A DNA stretch of 18,918 nucleotides from an uncultured Oscillospiraceae bacterium (GTDB taxonomy: Bacteria; Bacillota; Clostridia; Oscillospirales; Acutalibacteraceae): assembly GCA_900552225.1 (NCBI GenBank), contig URYX01000014.1:1-18918 (forward strand). Reading direction: 5' to 3'. Both the position numbers and the translations under genes were made by a program. The notes beneath the pieces were generated by a model. It did not search any database, was not told the origin of the DNA, and saw nothing but the letters and a program-made list of their open reading frames with translations. Below, in pieces: positions 1 through 6,892 of the stretch (position 1 is the first letter of the stretch; each line of letters opens with the position of its first letter).

Positions 1-781
1 TTTCCTCGGCCTTGCGGTTCTGATCCCGCATGATTTTCTGCATCAGCTGGCTCGACTCGTACCAGAAGTCGTAGTTGCCGACATAGATTTTGATCTGGCT
101 GTAGTCCACGTCCACAATGTGGGTGCAGACATTGTTCAGAAAATGCCGGTCATGGGACACCACGATGACCGTTCCCTCGTAGTCGAGCAGAAAATCCTCC
201 AGCCAGTGGATGGAGGCGGTGTCCAGGTGGTTGGTCGGCTCATCCAGCAGAATGATATCCGGGCTGCCGAACAGCGCCTGCGCCAGCAGCACCTTTACCT
301 TGGACTTATCCGGCAGCTCGGCCATCGGGGTATAGAGAAGATCCGCGGAAAGCCCGAAGCCCTGCAGCATCCGGCCGGCCTCGGTCTCCGCATCCCAGCC
401 GTTCAGCTCCGCAAACTCGGTTTCCAGCTCGGAGGCCAGAATGCCGTCCTCCTCCGAAAAATCCTCCTTGGCGTACAGTGCGTCCTTTTCCTGAATGATC
501 TCATACAGGCGCGGGTTGCCCTGAACGATGGTATCCAGCACCGTGAAGGCATCATAGGCATAGTGGTTCTGCTTCAAAACGGACATCCGCTCCTTGGCAT
601 CCAGCGTCACCTCTCCGGTCGAGGGCTCCAGCTCGCCCGACAGAATGCGCAGAAAGGTGGATTTTCCGGCTCCGTTGGCCCCGATAATGCCGTAGCAGTT
701 GCCCGCCTTAAACTGCAGGTTGACGTGCTTAAACAGACTTTGCCCGTTAAAATTCAGGCTGACATCCGATACCGTAATCAT
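1..781 (-). CDS. ABC-F family ATPase, YkpA/YbiT type (N-terminal part, runs off the window)
   Basis: ABC-F proteins are soluble twin-ATPase proteins that act on ribosomes rather than as transporters. The visible 260 residues contain the first nucleotide-binding domain: Walker A GANGAGKST, Walker B followed by DEPTNHLD, and the H-switch SHDRHFL. They run on to the start of the inter-domain linker (CTHIVDVDYSQIKIYVGNYD). Wording around VLLAQALFG and CTHIVDVDY resembles the YbiT/YkpA clade. The place of the canonical LSGGQ signature is taken by ELPDKSKVK, a departure that clade tolerates. The ATG at 781 is preceded by a GAGAG ribosome-binding site and a good promoter. The second ATPase domain lies before base 1. 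Family is certain; the exact subfamily and ribosomal role are inferred. Confidence 0.93.
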   Translation of the reverse strand, partial: MITVSDVSLNFNGQSLFKHVNLQFKAGNCYGIIGANGAGKSTFLRILSGELEPSTGEVTLDAKERMSVLKQNHYAYDAFTVLDTIVQGNPRLYEIIQEKDALYAKEDFSEEDGILASELETEFAELNGWDAETEAGRMLQGFGLSADLLYTPMAELPDKSKVKVLLAQALFGSPDIILLDEPTNHLDTASIHWLEDFLLDYEGTVIVVSHDRHFLNNVCTHIVDVDYSQIKIYVGNYDFWYESSQLMQKIMRDQNRKAEE

Positions 782-820
782 GATGCGTTCACTCTCTTTC
801 CCGTTTCACAGATATTGTGT

Positions 821-849
821 ATTATATCAGCTTCCCTCTCCGAGTGCAA
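821..849 (-). promoter_or_regulatory. Housekeeping promoter of the ABC-F gene
   Basis: On the minus strand TTGCAC (849-844) and TATAAT (826-821) are 17 bp apart. The -10 is preceded by TGA, giving an extended -10 (TGnTATAAT). Transcription would start near 814, leaving a leader of about 33 nt. No attenuator is visible in that leader. Confidence 0.75.
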
Positions 850-953
850 GGCATTTGCCGAAAATCGGGAAAGATTGCGGAAAATTTCCGCCGGGTATCT
901 CCTCCGACCGCCCTCCGGGCGCCGCTCCGGCTCCCGTCGCCTCATCCGGATGC

Positions 954-1025
954 ACCCGGAGGCGGCTGCCTCAGGCAGCCGCCTCCGGGTTGCGCCCTTC
1001 TGACCGCCCGGCAGAATACTGCCGG
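954..1025. other. Two adjacent GC-rich hairpins in the gap between the ABC-F and M23 genes
   Basis: Bases 782-1079 hold no convincing gene. They contain the ABC-F promoter and two inverted repeats. The first is a perfect 17-bp stem (954-970 with 974-990) closed by a 3-nt loop. The second is CCGGCAG-AATA-CTGCCGG at 1008-1025. Neither is followed by a T-tract on either strand, so they are not textbook intrinsic terminators. They lie just downstream of the M23 gene and could protect its 3' end or slow polymerase. Confidence 0.6.
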
Positions 1026-1079
1026 TTTCCGAGGGCGAGCTTTTTCTCTTTTGTACGTGCTTCCGCGAGGCATTCACCC

Positions 1080-1793
1080 TCAGGAATAGCGCACCTCCAG
1101 GCCGATGGCCTCCACGGGGTCGAGTGTTTCGCCGCCGCGCCGCAGCTCCAGATGCAGGTGAGGTGCCATCCGGCACTCACAGGGAATCTCGGTCAGTGTG
1201 CCGATCTTCTCCCCCACCTTTACCGTGTCTCCCTCCGCACAGACGGCATGCACCCCGCAATACAGCGACTGCACACCGTTGCCGTGATCGAGCACCAGAC
1301 ACTCTCCCCACAGGGGATCGCTGTACACCTTCTGCACCGTGCCGTCCGTCATGGCCCGTACCTCCTGTCCGATCTCCCCGGCAAAATCCGTGCCCGGGTG
1401 AATTTTCCAGCTTTCGAGCGTTGCCGAATAGAGAGGCGTCAGGCTGTAGGGCGTCAGCACGGCATTGCTGAGCGGCAAAATCATCAGATTCTCCGCCGGC
1501 TCCGATACCGGAGGAGCGGTCGGCGGTGCTGTCGGGACCGTGGTCATCACGGACGGCTCCGTCGTCGTGGCTTTCCGTGTGGTGCGGACATCGGGCACCG
1601 TCTCGAGCGTGCGGCCGGCCTCCGCCGCCGTCGTGGGGGCGGAGGAACCGGAGCTTCCGTCCCGCGAAAAGGTCTCCGTCAGTGTCACCACGCCAAGTCC
1701 GCCAACGGCAATCAGGCAGAGTGCCAGAATCATATAAAATCCACGGCCCTGCCAAAAGCCGCGTCGGTTTTTCTCCTGCTGTTCCCGTTTCAT
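1080..1793 (-). CDS. Membrane-anchored M23 peptidase, SpoIIQ-like
   Basis: This 237-residue protein has a short basic cytoplasmic N-terminus, one membrane segment (about residues 19-38), a Ser/Thr/Pro-rich linker (45-100) and a C-terminal M23/LytM domain. The metal and catalytic residues of active M23 enzymes are present: H132 and D136 in HPGTD, and H212 and H214 in PHLHLEL. The stretch VYSDPLWGECLVLDHGNG resembles clostridial SpoIIQ, the forespore protein that pairs with SpoIIIAH across the engulfment septum. Bacillus SpoIIQ lacks a complete catalytic set, whereas many clostridial versions keep it, as here. The ATG at 1793 was chosen because GGAGG precedes it; an in-frame upstream ATG lies inside the terminator at 1925. 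A general cell-wall endopeptidase is the alternative. Confidence 0.85.
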   Translation of the reverse strand: MKREQQEKNRRGFWQGRGFYMILALCLIAVGGLGVVTLTETFSRDGSSGSSAPTTAAEAGRTLETVPDVRTTRKATTTEPSVMTTVPTAPPTAPPVSEPAENLMILPLSNAVLTPYSLTPLYSATLESWKIHPGTDFAGEIGQEVRAMTDGTVQKVYSDPLWGECLVLDHGNGVQSLYCGVHAVCAEGDTVKVGEKIGTLTEIPCECRMAPHLHLELRRGGETLDPVEAIGLEVRYS

Positions 1794-1866
1794 TCCGTTT
1801 CCTCCGTTTTCTGAGGCTTTCTCCGCCGGGATCCGGCGCATACGGCCGTCCGGTGGATTACAGCCA

Positions 1867-1896
1867 TAGTGTGGACGCACCGACGGGTGTTTATAC
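1867..1896 (-). promoter_or_regulatory. Candidate forespore (sigma F/G) promoter of the M23 gene
   Basis: On the minus strand GTATA (1896-1892) and CACACTA (1873-1867) are separated by 18 bp. This is close to the GHATR-18-CATNHTA pattern remembered for sigma-G-type promoters, with one mismatch in the -10. No convincing sigma-A promoter was seen between the terminator and the gene. The match is short and could be chance. Confidence 0.35.
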
Positions 1897-1906
1897 GGCT
1901 GCACAC

Positions 1907-1945
1907 AAAAAAACTGCCCGGTCACCTATGACCGGACAGTTTTTT
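1907..1945 (-). terminator. Intrinsic terminator after the XRE gene (symmetrical)
   Basis: Bases 1913-1924 pair with 1929-1940, a 12-bp stem with one mismatch around the loop CCTA. It is flanked by A7 on the left and T6 on the right. Read on minus, it lies about 30 nt after the XRE stop codon and ends in a T-run. It would also work on the plus strand. Confidence 0.9.
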
Positions 1946-1971
1946 GTGCTTCCGACATTCTTTGGAATCGA

Positions 1972-2394
1972 TTACTCAGCTGCCGCTTCCTCCGTGACAT
2001 CACTGCCGTTCAGCAGTCTCATCATCAGCATAACGGCCTCCGCGCGCTGTTCCTCATCCATCACACGGTACATGCCGACAATCCGCTGCTCCTCATCGTT
2101 CAGCTCTGCCATCAGAGGAGCACCCGACGGCGTCCCGTCATCGTGCAGCACAGAGGGCTTTCCGTCTTCGCGGCCGCATTCGTCCAGCAGCAGCAAAAAA
2201 CGCGGGGCTGTCGGACAAAACAGCCGGATCAGGCGGCGCATGGACTCGAGCGACGGCTCGGACTTGCCGCTTTCATAATAGGAATAGGCGGGGCGGGATA
2301 CGTTCAGGATGTCTGCCACGGTCTGCTGCGTCATCCCCTGTGAGCGACGTAGCAAAGACAACCGATCGGCAAACTGACGATGCATTTCGTTCAT
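1972..2394 (-). CDS. XRE-family transcriptional regulator
   Basis: This 140-residue protein has an N-terminal helix-turn-helix of the Cro/CI type (about residues 8-62), with the recognition region MTQQTVADILNVSRPAYSYY and the typical YESGKSEPS turn. The C-terminal half, rich in Glu and Met (LNDEEQRIVGMYRVMDEEQR), is probably helical and may dimerise. The start at 2394 is supported by AGGAG seven bases upstream. It is a single gene with its own promoter and terminator. Its target is unknown. It lies just downstream of the 2-oxoacid oxidoreductase operon, which has no clear terminator, so some read-through is possible. Confidence 0.9.
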   Translation of the reverse strand: MNEMHRQFADRLSLLRRSQGMTQQTVADILNVSRPAYSYYESGKSEPSLESMRRLIRLFCPTAPRFLLLLDECGREDGKPSVLHDDGTPSGAPLMAELNDEEQRIVGMYRVMDEEQRAEAVMLMMRLLNGSDVTEEAAAE

Positions 2395-2430
2395 AAGGCC
2401 ACTCCTGTTCTTCGATTTCTCTCATTTTTT

Positions 2431-2446
2431 CTTATTCTTTAATAAG
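2431..2446. promoter_or_regulatory. Short palindrome in the XRE leader, possible operator
   Basis: CTTATT-CTTT-AATAAG is a 6-bp inverted repeat lying between the putative transcription start and the XRE start codon. XRE repressors often bind such dyads to control their own gene. No second copy was found in the window, so this is a weak suggestion. Confidence 0.3.
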
Positions 2447-2466
2447 GATATAATATCACAGTTTTT

Positions 2467-2496
2467 AGTATAGCATGCCTTTGACAAAAAATCCAA
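2467..2496 (-). promoter_or_regulatory. Probable promoter of the XRE gene
   Basis: On minus, TTGGAT (2496-2491) and TATACT (2472-2467) are 18 bp apart, within an A+T-rich gap (2395-2533) that otherwise holds no gene. The -35 matches consensus only at TTG plus one further position, so confidence is moderate. The leader would be about 65 nt. Confidence 0.5.
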
Positions 2497-2533
2497 CAGA
2501 GCCACAAATGTTTACAAAAAATACTTAATTCCG

Positions 2534-3091
2534 TCATAATTTGTTCTCGACGCTGCCGCATTCGGTACAGTAGCCATACCGGATGGCCTTCTGATTGATC
2601 TCCAGCAAGTCCCGGTGACGCGCGGAAATTACCTTCTCCAGCGCCGACTCGAGCCCCTCCGGCGAGACTGCCTCCGTTTCACGCATCAGCCGGCCGATCA
2701 GGATCATGTTGGCCAGCGTCGGCGCCCCGATCTCCTGGGCCATCGCGGCAGCGGGTACATAGCAGGCCGTCACGTCCGTTCTTCGGACACGCCGCTCCAC
2801 CAGAGTGGAATCCACCAGGATCAGACCGCCGCTGACCACCTCATCCTCGTATTTGTCGAGTGACGGCAGGTTCATCGCTATCAGAATATCCGGATGCTGC
2901 ACAATCGGGGAGCCGATCGGGTCATCCGACAGAATCACGCCGCAGTTGGCCGTGCCGCCCCGCATCTCCGGGCCGTAGGATGGCAGCCAGCTGAGCTGCC
3001 TTCCCTCCGTCAGCGCCTTATAGGCCAGAAATTTTCCGGCAAACAGCACGCCCTGGCCGCCGAAGCCGGCAATCAATATCTGTGTGGTCAT
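2534..3091 (-). CDS. 2-oxoacid:ferredoxin oxidoreductase, gamma subunit
   Basis: This 185-residue protein belongs to the catalytic gamma-domain family of pyruvate/2-ketoisovalerate/2-oxoglutarate ferredoxin oxidoreductases. It opens with the glycine-rich GFGGQGV typical of the family and contains SYGPEMRGGTANC, also conserved there. It is the third subunit of an alpha-beta-gamma enzyme that oxidatively decarboxylates a 2-oxoacid to acyl-CoA, or runs in reverse using reduced ferredoxin. Its ATG overlaps the beta-subunit stop codon by four bases (ATGA), indicating translational coupling. It is the last gene of the operon; no clear terminator follows. The family does not by itself fix the substrate; the neighbouring aminotransferase points to branched-chain 2-oxoacids. 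Confidence 0.93.
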   Translation of the reverse strand: MTTQILIAGFGGQGVLFAGKFLAYKALTEGRQLSWLPSYGPEMRGGTANCGVILSDDPIGSPIVQHPDILIAMNLPSLDKYEDEVVSGGLILVDSTLVERRVRRTDVTACYVPAAAMAQEIGAPTLANMILIGRLMRETEAVSPEGLESALEKVISARHRDLLEINQKAIRYGYCTECGSVENKL

Positions 3092-3840
3092 GCTCTCTCC
3101 TCCCCGGCGCTTCTGTCCTTGTACACTCCCAGCGGATAGTAGGGAATCATGTTCTCATCGATCCACTGCAGAGCCCTTTCCGGCGTCATCCCCCAGTTGG
3201 TCGGGCAGGAGGAGAGCACCTCCACCATGGAAAAGCCGCGCCCCTCCGCCTGATTGCGGAAGGCCTTTTCGATGGCACGCTTGGCCGCGCGGATGTTTTT
3301 CACGTTATTGACCGCCACACGCGCCAAATATTCCGGCCCCTCCAGCGTACTGAGCATCTCACAAACACGGATGGGATACCCTGCCGTTTCCACATCCCGC
3401 CCGTAGGGGGAGGTCTGCGTCACCTGCCCGGGCAGCGAGGTCGGGGCCATCTGTCCGCCCGTCATCCCGTAAATCGCGTTATTGACAAAAATCACGGTAA
3501 TATTCTCGTTGCGGGTGGCCGCGTGCACCGTTTCGGCCATGCCGATGGAGGCCAGATCGCCGTCCCCCTGATAGGTAAACACCATCCGGTCGGGCATGGA
3601 GCGCTTGAGTCCCGTGGCCACCGCCGGAGCCCGGCCGTGTGCCGCCTCCACCATGTCACACGCAAAATAATTGTAGGCCATCACGGCACAGCCCACCGGA
3701 GCCACACCGACGGTGATGCCCTCAATCCCCAGCGTATCGATGGCCTCCGCCACCAGCCGATGGATAATCCCGTGCGTACAGCCGGGACAATAATGCAGCT
3801 CGGCATCGGTCAGGCTTTTCGGTTTTTCAAATACGATCAT
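3088..3840 (-). CDS. 2-oxoacid:ferredoxin oxidoreductase, beta (TPP-binding) subunit
   Basis: This 250-residue protein has the hallmarks of the thiamine-pyrophosphate subunit: CPGC near residue 18, the TPP/Mg motif beginning at QGDGDLASIG (about 91-100) and NNAIYGMTGGQ (120-130). It works with the alpha subunit encoded immediately upstream. The start at 3840 is chosen because it gives the family-standard N-terminus and a one-base TGATG overlap with the alpha stop; an in-frame ATG at 4053 would lie deep inside the alpha gene. The subunit lacks its own ferredoxin domain, consistent with the separate ferredoxin gene upstream in the operon. Confidence 0.94.
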   Translation of the reverse strand: MIVFEKPKSLTDAELHYCPGCTHGIIHRLVAEAIDTLGIEGITVGVAPVGCAVMAYNYFACDMVEAAHGRAPAVATGLKRSMPDRMVFTYQGDGDLASIGMAETVHAATRNENITVIFVNNAIYGMTGGQMAPTSLPGQVTQTSPYGRDVETAGYPIRVCEMLSTLEGPEYLARVAVNNVKNIRAAKRAIEKAFRNQAEGRGFSMVEVLSSCPTNWGMTPERALQWIDENMIPYYPLGVYKDRSAGEERA

Positions 3841-4901
3841 CACGCGTTTCCTCCCTGCATACGGCGAATAGCCTCCAGCACCTGCTCGGGAGAGGGAATC
3901 ATTCCGCCTGCCCGATGGCACAGCGTGACCGGGCGGCGGCATGCCGTGGCCAGTCGCACATCCTCGATCATCTGTCCCATGGAGAGCTCCACCGACAAAA
4001 ATCCGCGCACGGTCTCGGCTGCCTCGCGCAGCGGCTGCTTCGGGAACGGCCACACCGTAATCGGCCGGATCAGTCCGACCCGGATGCCCTCCCGTCTGGC
4101 GGCCGCCACCGCATTCTTGGACACACGGGCGGCAATGCCGTAGGCCACCACGCAGTATTCCGCGTCCTCCATGGCAAAGCTCTCGTAGCAGGCCTCCCGC
4201 TCCTCGATGAGCCGGTACCGTTCAAACCGTTTAAAATTGGTACGCTCCAACTCCTCCGGCACCAGATACAGCGAGTTGACGATACGGTGCTCCCGCTTTC
4301 CCTCGGTTCCGGTCACCGCCCACGGCTTATCCGCCGCATCGGTGCGTTCCTTTGGCAGCACCACCGGCTCCATCATCTGCCCCAGAGTACCGTCCGCCAG
4401 CAGCATGGCCGGCACACGGTAGGCATCCGACAGATCAAACGCCAGCGCCGTCAGGTCCGCCATTTCCTGCACCGAATCCGGTGTCAGCACCAGCAGATGG
4501 TAGTCACCGTGTCCGCCGCCCTTGGTTGCCTGAAAATAGTCCGACTGTGACGGCTGAATGCCGCCGAGTCCGGGGCCGCCGCGCTGTACGTTGACAATAA
4601 GCGCCGGCAGATCGCAGGCAGCTATGTAGGAAACTCCCTCCTGCTTCAGCGACACCCCGGGAGAGGAGGAGGATGTCATCACCCGCTTGCCGGAGGCGGA
4701 GACGCCGTACACCATATTGATGGCGGAAATCTCGCTTTCCGCCTGCAGGAAGGTGCCGCCGATCTTCGGCATCCGCTTGGCCATATAGGCCGCGAGCTCG
4801 GTCTGCGGCGTGATCGGGTAGCCGAAATAGTGGCGGCAGCCGGAGCGGATGGCCGCCTCCGCAATGGCCTCGTTCCCCTTCATCAGGACCTTTTCACTCA
4901 T
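3840..4901 (-). CDS. vorB: 2-oxoacid:ferredoxin oxidoreductase, alpha subunit (VorB/KorA type)
   Basis: This 353-residue protein carries the conserved alpha-subunit segments GNEAIAEAAIRSGCRHYFGY, PITPQTELA, QAESEISAINMVYG and TSSSSPGVSLKQEG. These match the family labelled 3-methyl-2-oxobutanoate dehydrogenase subunit VorB or 2-oxoglutarate oxidoreductase KorA in clostridial genomes. The length is normal for the separate alpha subunit. AGGTGAGGG precedes the start, nine bases after the ferredoxin stop. Sequence alone does not separate VOR from KOR. The branched-chain aminotransferase and acyl-CoA ligase in the same operon favour branched-chain 2-oxoacids, so the gene symbol is an inference. 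Confidence 0.9.
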   Translation of the reverse strand: MSEKVLMKGNEAIAEAAIRSGCRHYFGYPITPQTELAAYMAKRMPKIGGTFLQAESEISAINMVYGVSASGKRVMTSSSSPGVSLKQEGVSYIAACDLPALIVNVQRGGPGLGGIQPSQSDYFQATKGGGHGDYHLLVLTPDSVQEMADLTALAFDLSDAYRVPAMLLADGTLGQMMEPVVLPKERTDAADKPWAVTGTEGKREHRIVNSLYLVPEELERTNFKRFERYRLIEEREACYESFAMEDAEYCVVAYGIAARVSKNAVAAARREGIRVGLIRPITVWPFPKQPLREAAETVRGFLSVELSMGQMIEDVRLATACRRPVTLCHRAGGMIPSPEQVLEAIRRMQGGNA

Positions 4902-4910
4902 GCCCTCACC

Positions 4911-5117
4911 TCATTTCTCCACCGTAATGACACAATCCGGACACATCACGGCACAGCAGGCACAGCCGCTGCACTGCGCCATGTCGGTTATCGCCGCCGG
5001 ATAATGTCCCTTCCTGTTGATTCTTCCCTTATCCATCACGAGCAGTCCCTTGGGGCAGGCGGCCACACACAGGCCGCAGCCCTTACATCGATCCGTCCGA
5101 AAGGTTACCTTTGCCAT
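4911..5117 (-). CDS. 2x[4Fe-4S] ferredoxin (delta subunit of the oxidoreductase)
   Basis: This 68-residue protein has two ferredoxin clusters, CKGCGLCVAACP and CSGCACCAVMCP, each with the CxxCxxCxxxCP spacing. It most likely carries electrons between the oxidoreductase active site and the cell's ferredoxin pool. It sits between the P-loop ATPase and the alpha subunit. Its ribosome-binding site AAGGAG overlaps the end of the ATPase gene, whose stop is only 12 bases upstream. The size and order match the delta subunit of four-subunit KOR/VOR enzymes. Confidence 0.95.
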   Translation of the reverse strand: MAKVTFRTDRCKGCGLCVAACPKGLLVMDKGRINRKGHYPAAITDMAQCSGCACCAVMCPDCVITVEK

Positions 5118-5129
5118 ATCGGAGCTCCT

Positions 5130-5780
5130 TTACCAATATTTTTTTTGCAGCTGCAGCGGAAACGCATCCTCCCGCTGCAGCTGCGGACACACCGTATCCT
5201 TTGCCGCCGTCATCACCACCGGAAGTCCGGTCAGCCGTCCGAGGGCCTCCGCCCGCTCCGCCGTGGCCAGCACATCCTCCGGCGCGGTCTCCTCTCCGAG
5301 GTTGGAATTGTTGACGATTCCCGTAAACGGAATCCCGCACGCCTGCTCGATCTCCCGCAGCACCTCCAGGGCCGCCTCGGGGGTGGGGGTCAGCGGCCGG
5401 TAAAAATTCACCACAAACCACTGGTCGTAATTGTTTTCCTTCAGGATGGCCGGCACGTAGCGGCCGAGCGCATAGGCACCCCGGTCATCTCCGCCGATAT
5501 CCAGCACGGCATAGCGGTCGGTATTCTGCACCAGCGTATACGCCTCCGCCGGCAGCGACGGCAAATCCACGCTGCTGTTGGCGAACGGCAGCGCAATCAC
5601 GTCCACCCCCGCCTCCCGCAGCTCGGCCTCGCTGTCCTTGGTGCGGAAATAGGGGTTCACAATATCCAGATCCCCGATGGCCACCGGCAGGCCCTGCCTT
5701 CTCAGATACAGGGCGTAGTTGACCGCCAGATTGGTTTTTCCGCTGCCGTAATGCCCGCAAAACAGAGTGATCCGTTTCAT
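5130..5780 (-). CDS. P-loop ATPase of the MinD/ParA/CobQ-like class, function unknown
   Basis: This 216-residue protein starts almost directly with a Walker A motif, GHYGSGKTN (about residues 9-17). It then has DLDIVNPYFRTKD, reminiscent of the switch regions of SIMIBI-class ATPases, and LDIGGDDRG in a Walker B-like position. There is no membrane segment or DNA-binding region. Its ATG overlaps the aminotransferase stop codon by four bases, so it is co-translated in an operon of metabolic enzymes. Possible roles are assembly or activation of the oxidoreductase or its iron-sulfur clusters, or a regulatory switch. None can be shown from the sequence. Confidence 0.85.
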   Translation of the reverse strand: MKRITLFCGHYGSGKTNLAVNYALYLRRQGLPVAIGDLDIVNPYFRTKDSEAELREAGVDVIALPFANSSVDLPSLPAEAYTLVQNTDRYAVLDIGGDDRGAYALGRYVPAILKENNYDQWFVVNFYRPLTPTPEAALEVLREIEQACGIPFTGIVNNSNLGEETAPEDVLATAERAEALGRLTGLPVVMTAAKDTVCPQLQREDAFPLQLQKKYW

Positions 5781-6862
5781 ACGCGCGGCTCCACCGTATG
5801 CATCCAGCCCATGAAATCCTCCGCCGTGCCGGACTGCATCCCGTAGATGGCATCATACAGCCGCCGGGCAATCGGCCCGATGGCGCCGCCGTTGACGGTA
5901 TAGTGCACGCCACTGTCAAACAGCTCACCGATCGGGGAGATCACCGCGGCCGTTCCCGTGCCGAAGGCCTCGTTCAGCCGTCCCTCACGCTGCGCCTCCA
6001 GCACCTCGTCGATAGAGACCTTGCGCTCCTCCGTCGGAACGCCCCAGTGCCGCAGCAGCTCCAGGCAGGAGCGGCGGGTCACGCCGGGCAGAATGTTGCC
6101 GTCGGTCAGCTCGGGAGTCACCGCCACGCCGTCAATCACAAAAAACACGTTCATGGCACCGACCTCATCGATATATTTCCGGTGCACGCCGTCCAGCCAC
6201 AGCACCTGCGCATAGCCAAGCGCATCCGCCTTCTGCTGTCCGATCAGCGAAGCCGCATAATTGCCGCCCGCCTTGGCCATACCGGTGCCGCCCTTGACGC
6301 AGCGGACATACTCATGCTCCACGATGATTTTGACCGGATCCATCCCGCCCGCATAGTAGGAGCCGACGGGCGACAGAATCACGGCAAACAGATAGGTATG
6401 GGACGGATGCACCCCGAGATACGGGTCGGTTGCTATGATAAACGGCCGGATGTACAGTGAGGTCCCGCTCGCATGCGGCACCCAGTCGCGGTCGGTATCC
6501 ACCACTGCCTCGATGGCCTCCATTACCTGCTCGGGATCGAGGCGCGGCACACACAGCCGGTCGCAGGTATTGTTCATCCGCTCGATATTGCATTCCGGGC
6601 GGAACAGACGGATAGCCCCGTCCGGATTGCGGTAGGCCTTCATTCCCTCAAACAGCTCCTGTGCGTAGTGAAACACCATGGCGGAGGGGTCCAGCGACAG
6701 CGGGCCGTAGGGCACGATGCGCGCGTCATGCCACCCCTGTCCCTCGGTATAATCCATCAGAAACATATGATCCGTAAAGAGGCGGCCGAAGCCGAGCTTG
6801 CTCTCATCCTCCGGCTTTGCCTTCGGATGCTCGGTCCTGGTCACGGTCAGCTGCAGTTTCAT
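5777..6862 (-). CDS. ilvE: Branched-chain amino acid aminotransferase
   Basis: This 361-residue protein is a fold-type IV PLP enzyme of the larger BCAT type. It interconverts Ile, Val or Leu with their 2-oxoacids, using glutamate/2-oxoglutarate. The PLP lysine is K197 in GTGMAKAGGNYAASL. Other family segments are QELFEGMKAYR, YIRPF and GTAAVISPIG. AAGGAG precedes the ATG, and the gap from the ligase gene is only about 30 bases. Its place between an acyl-CoA ligase and a 2-oxoacid:ferredoxin oxidoreductase supplies the step linking branched 2-oxoacids to amino acids. The reaction is reversible, so direction must be judged from regulation. Confidence 0.95.
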   Translation of the reverse strand: MKLQLTVTRTEHPKAKPEDESKLGFGRLFTDHMFLMDYTEGQGWHDARIVPYGPLSLDPSAMVFHYAQELFEGMKAYRNPDGAIRLFRPECNIERMNNTCDRLCVPRLDPEQVMEAIEAVVDTDRDWVPHASGTSLYIRPFIIATDPYLGVHPSHTYLFAVILSPVGSYYAGGMDPVKIIVEHEYVRCVKGGTGMAKAGGNYAASLIGQQKADALGYAQVLWLDGVHRKYIDEVGAMNVFFVIDGVAVTPELTDGNILPGVTRRSCLELLRHWGVPTEERKVSIDEVLEAQREGRLNEAFGTGTAAVISPIGELFDSGVHYTVNGGAIGPIARRLYDAIYGMQSGTAEDFMGWMHTVEPRV

Positions 6863-6892
6863 AAAGCTTTTCTCCTTTTCGATGATAGTCTC

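Noticed and set aside
1794..1925. N-terminal extension of the M23 peptidase
   Set aside because: The upstream ATG falls inside the terminator hairpin of the XRE gene; the ATG at 1793 follows GGAGG and gives a normal membrane-anchored N-terminus.
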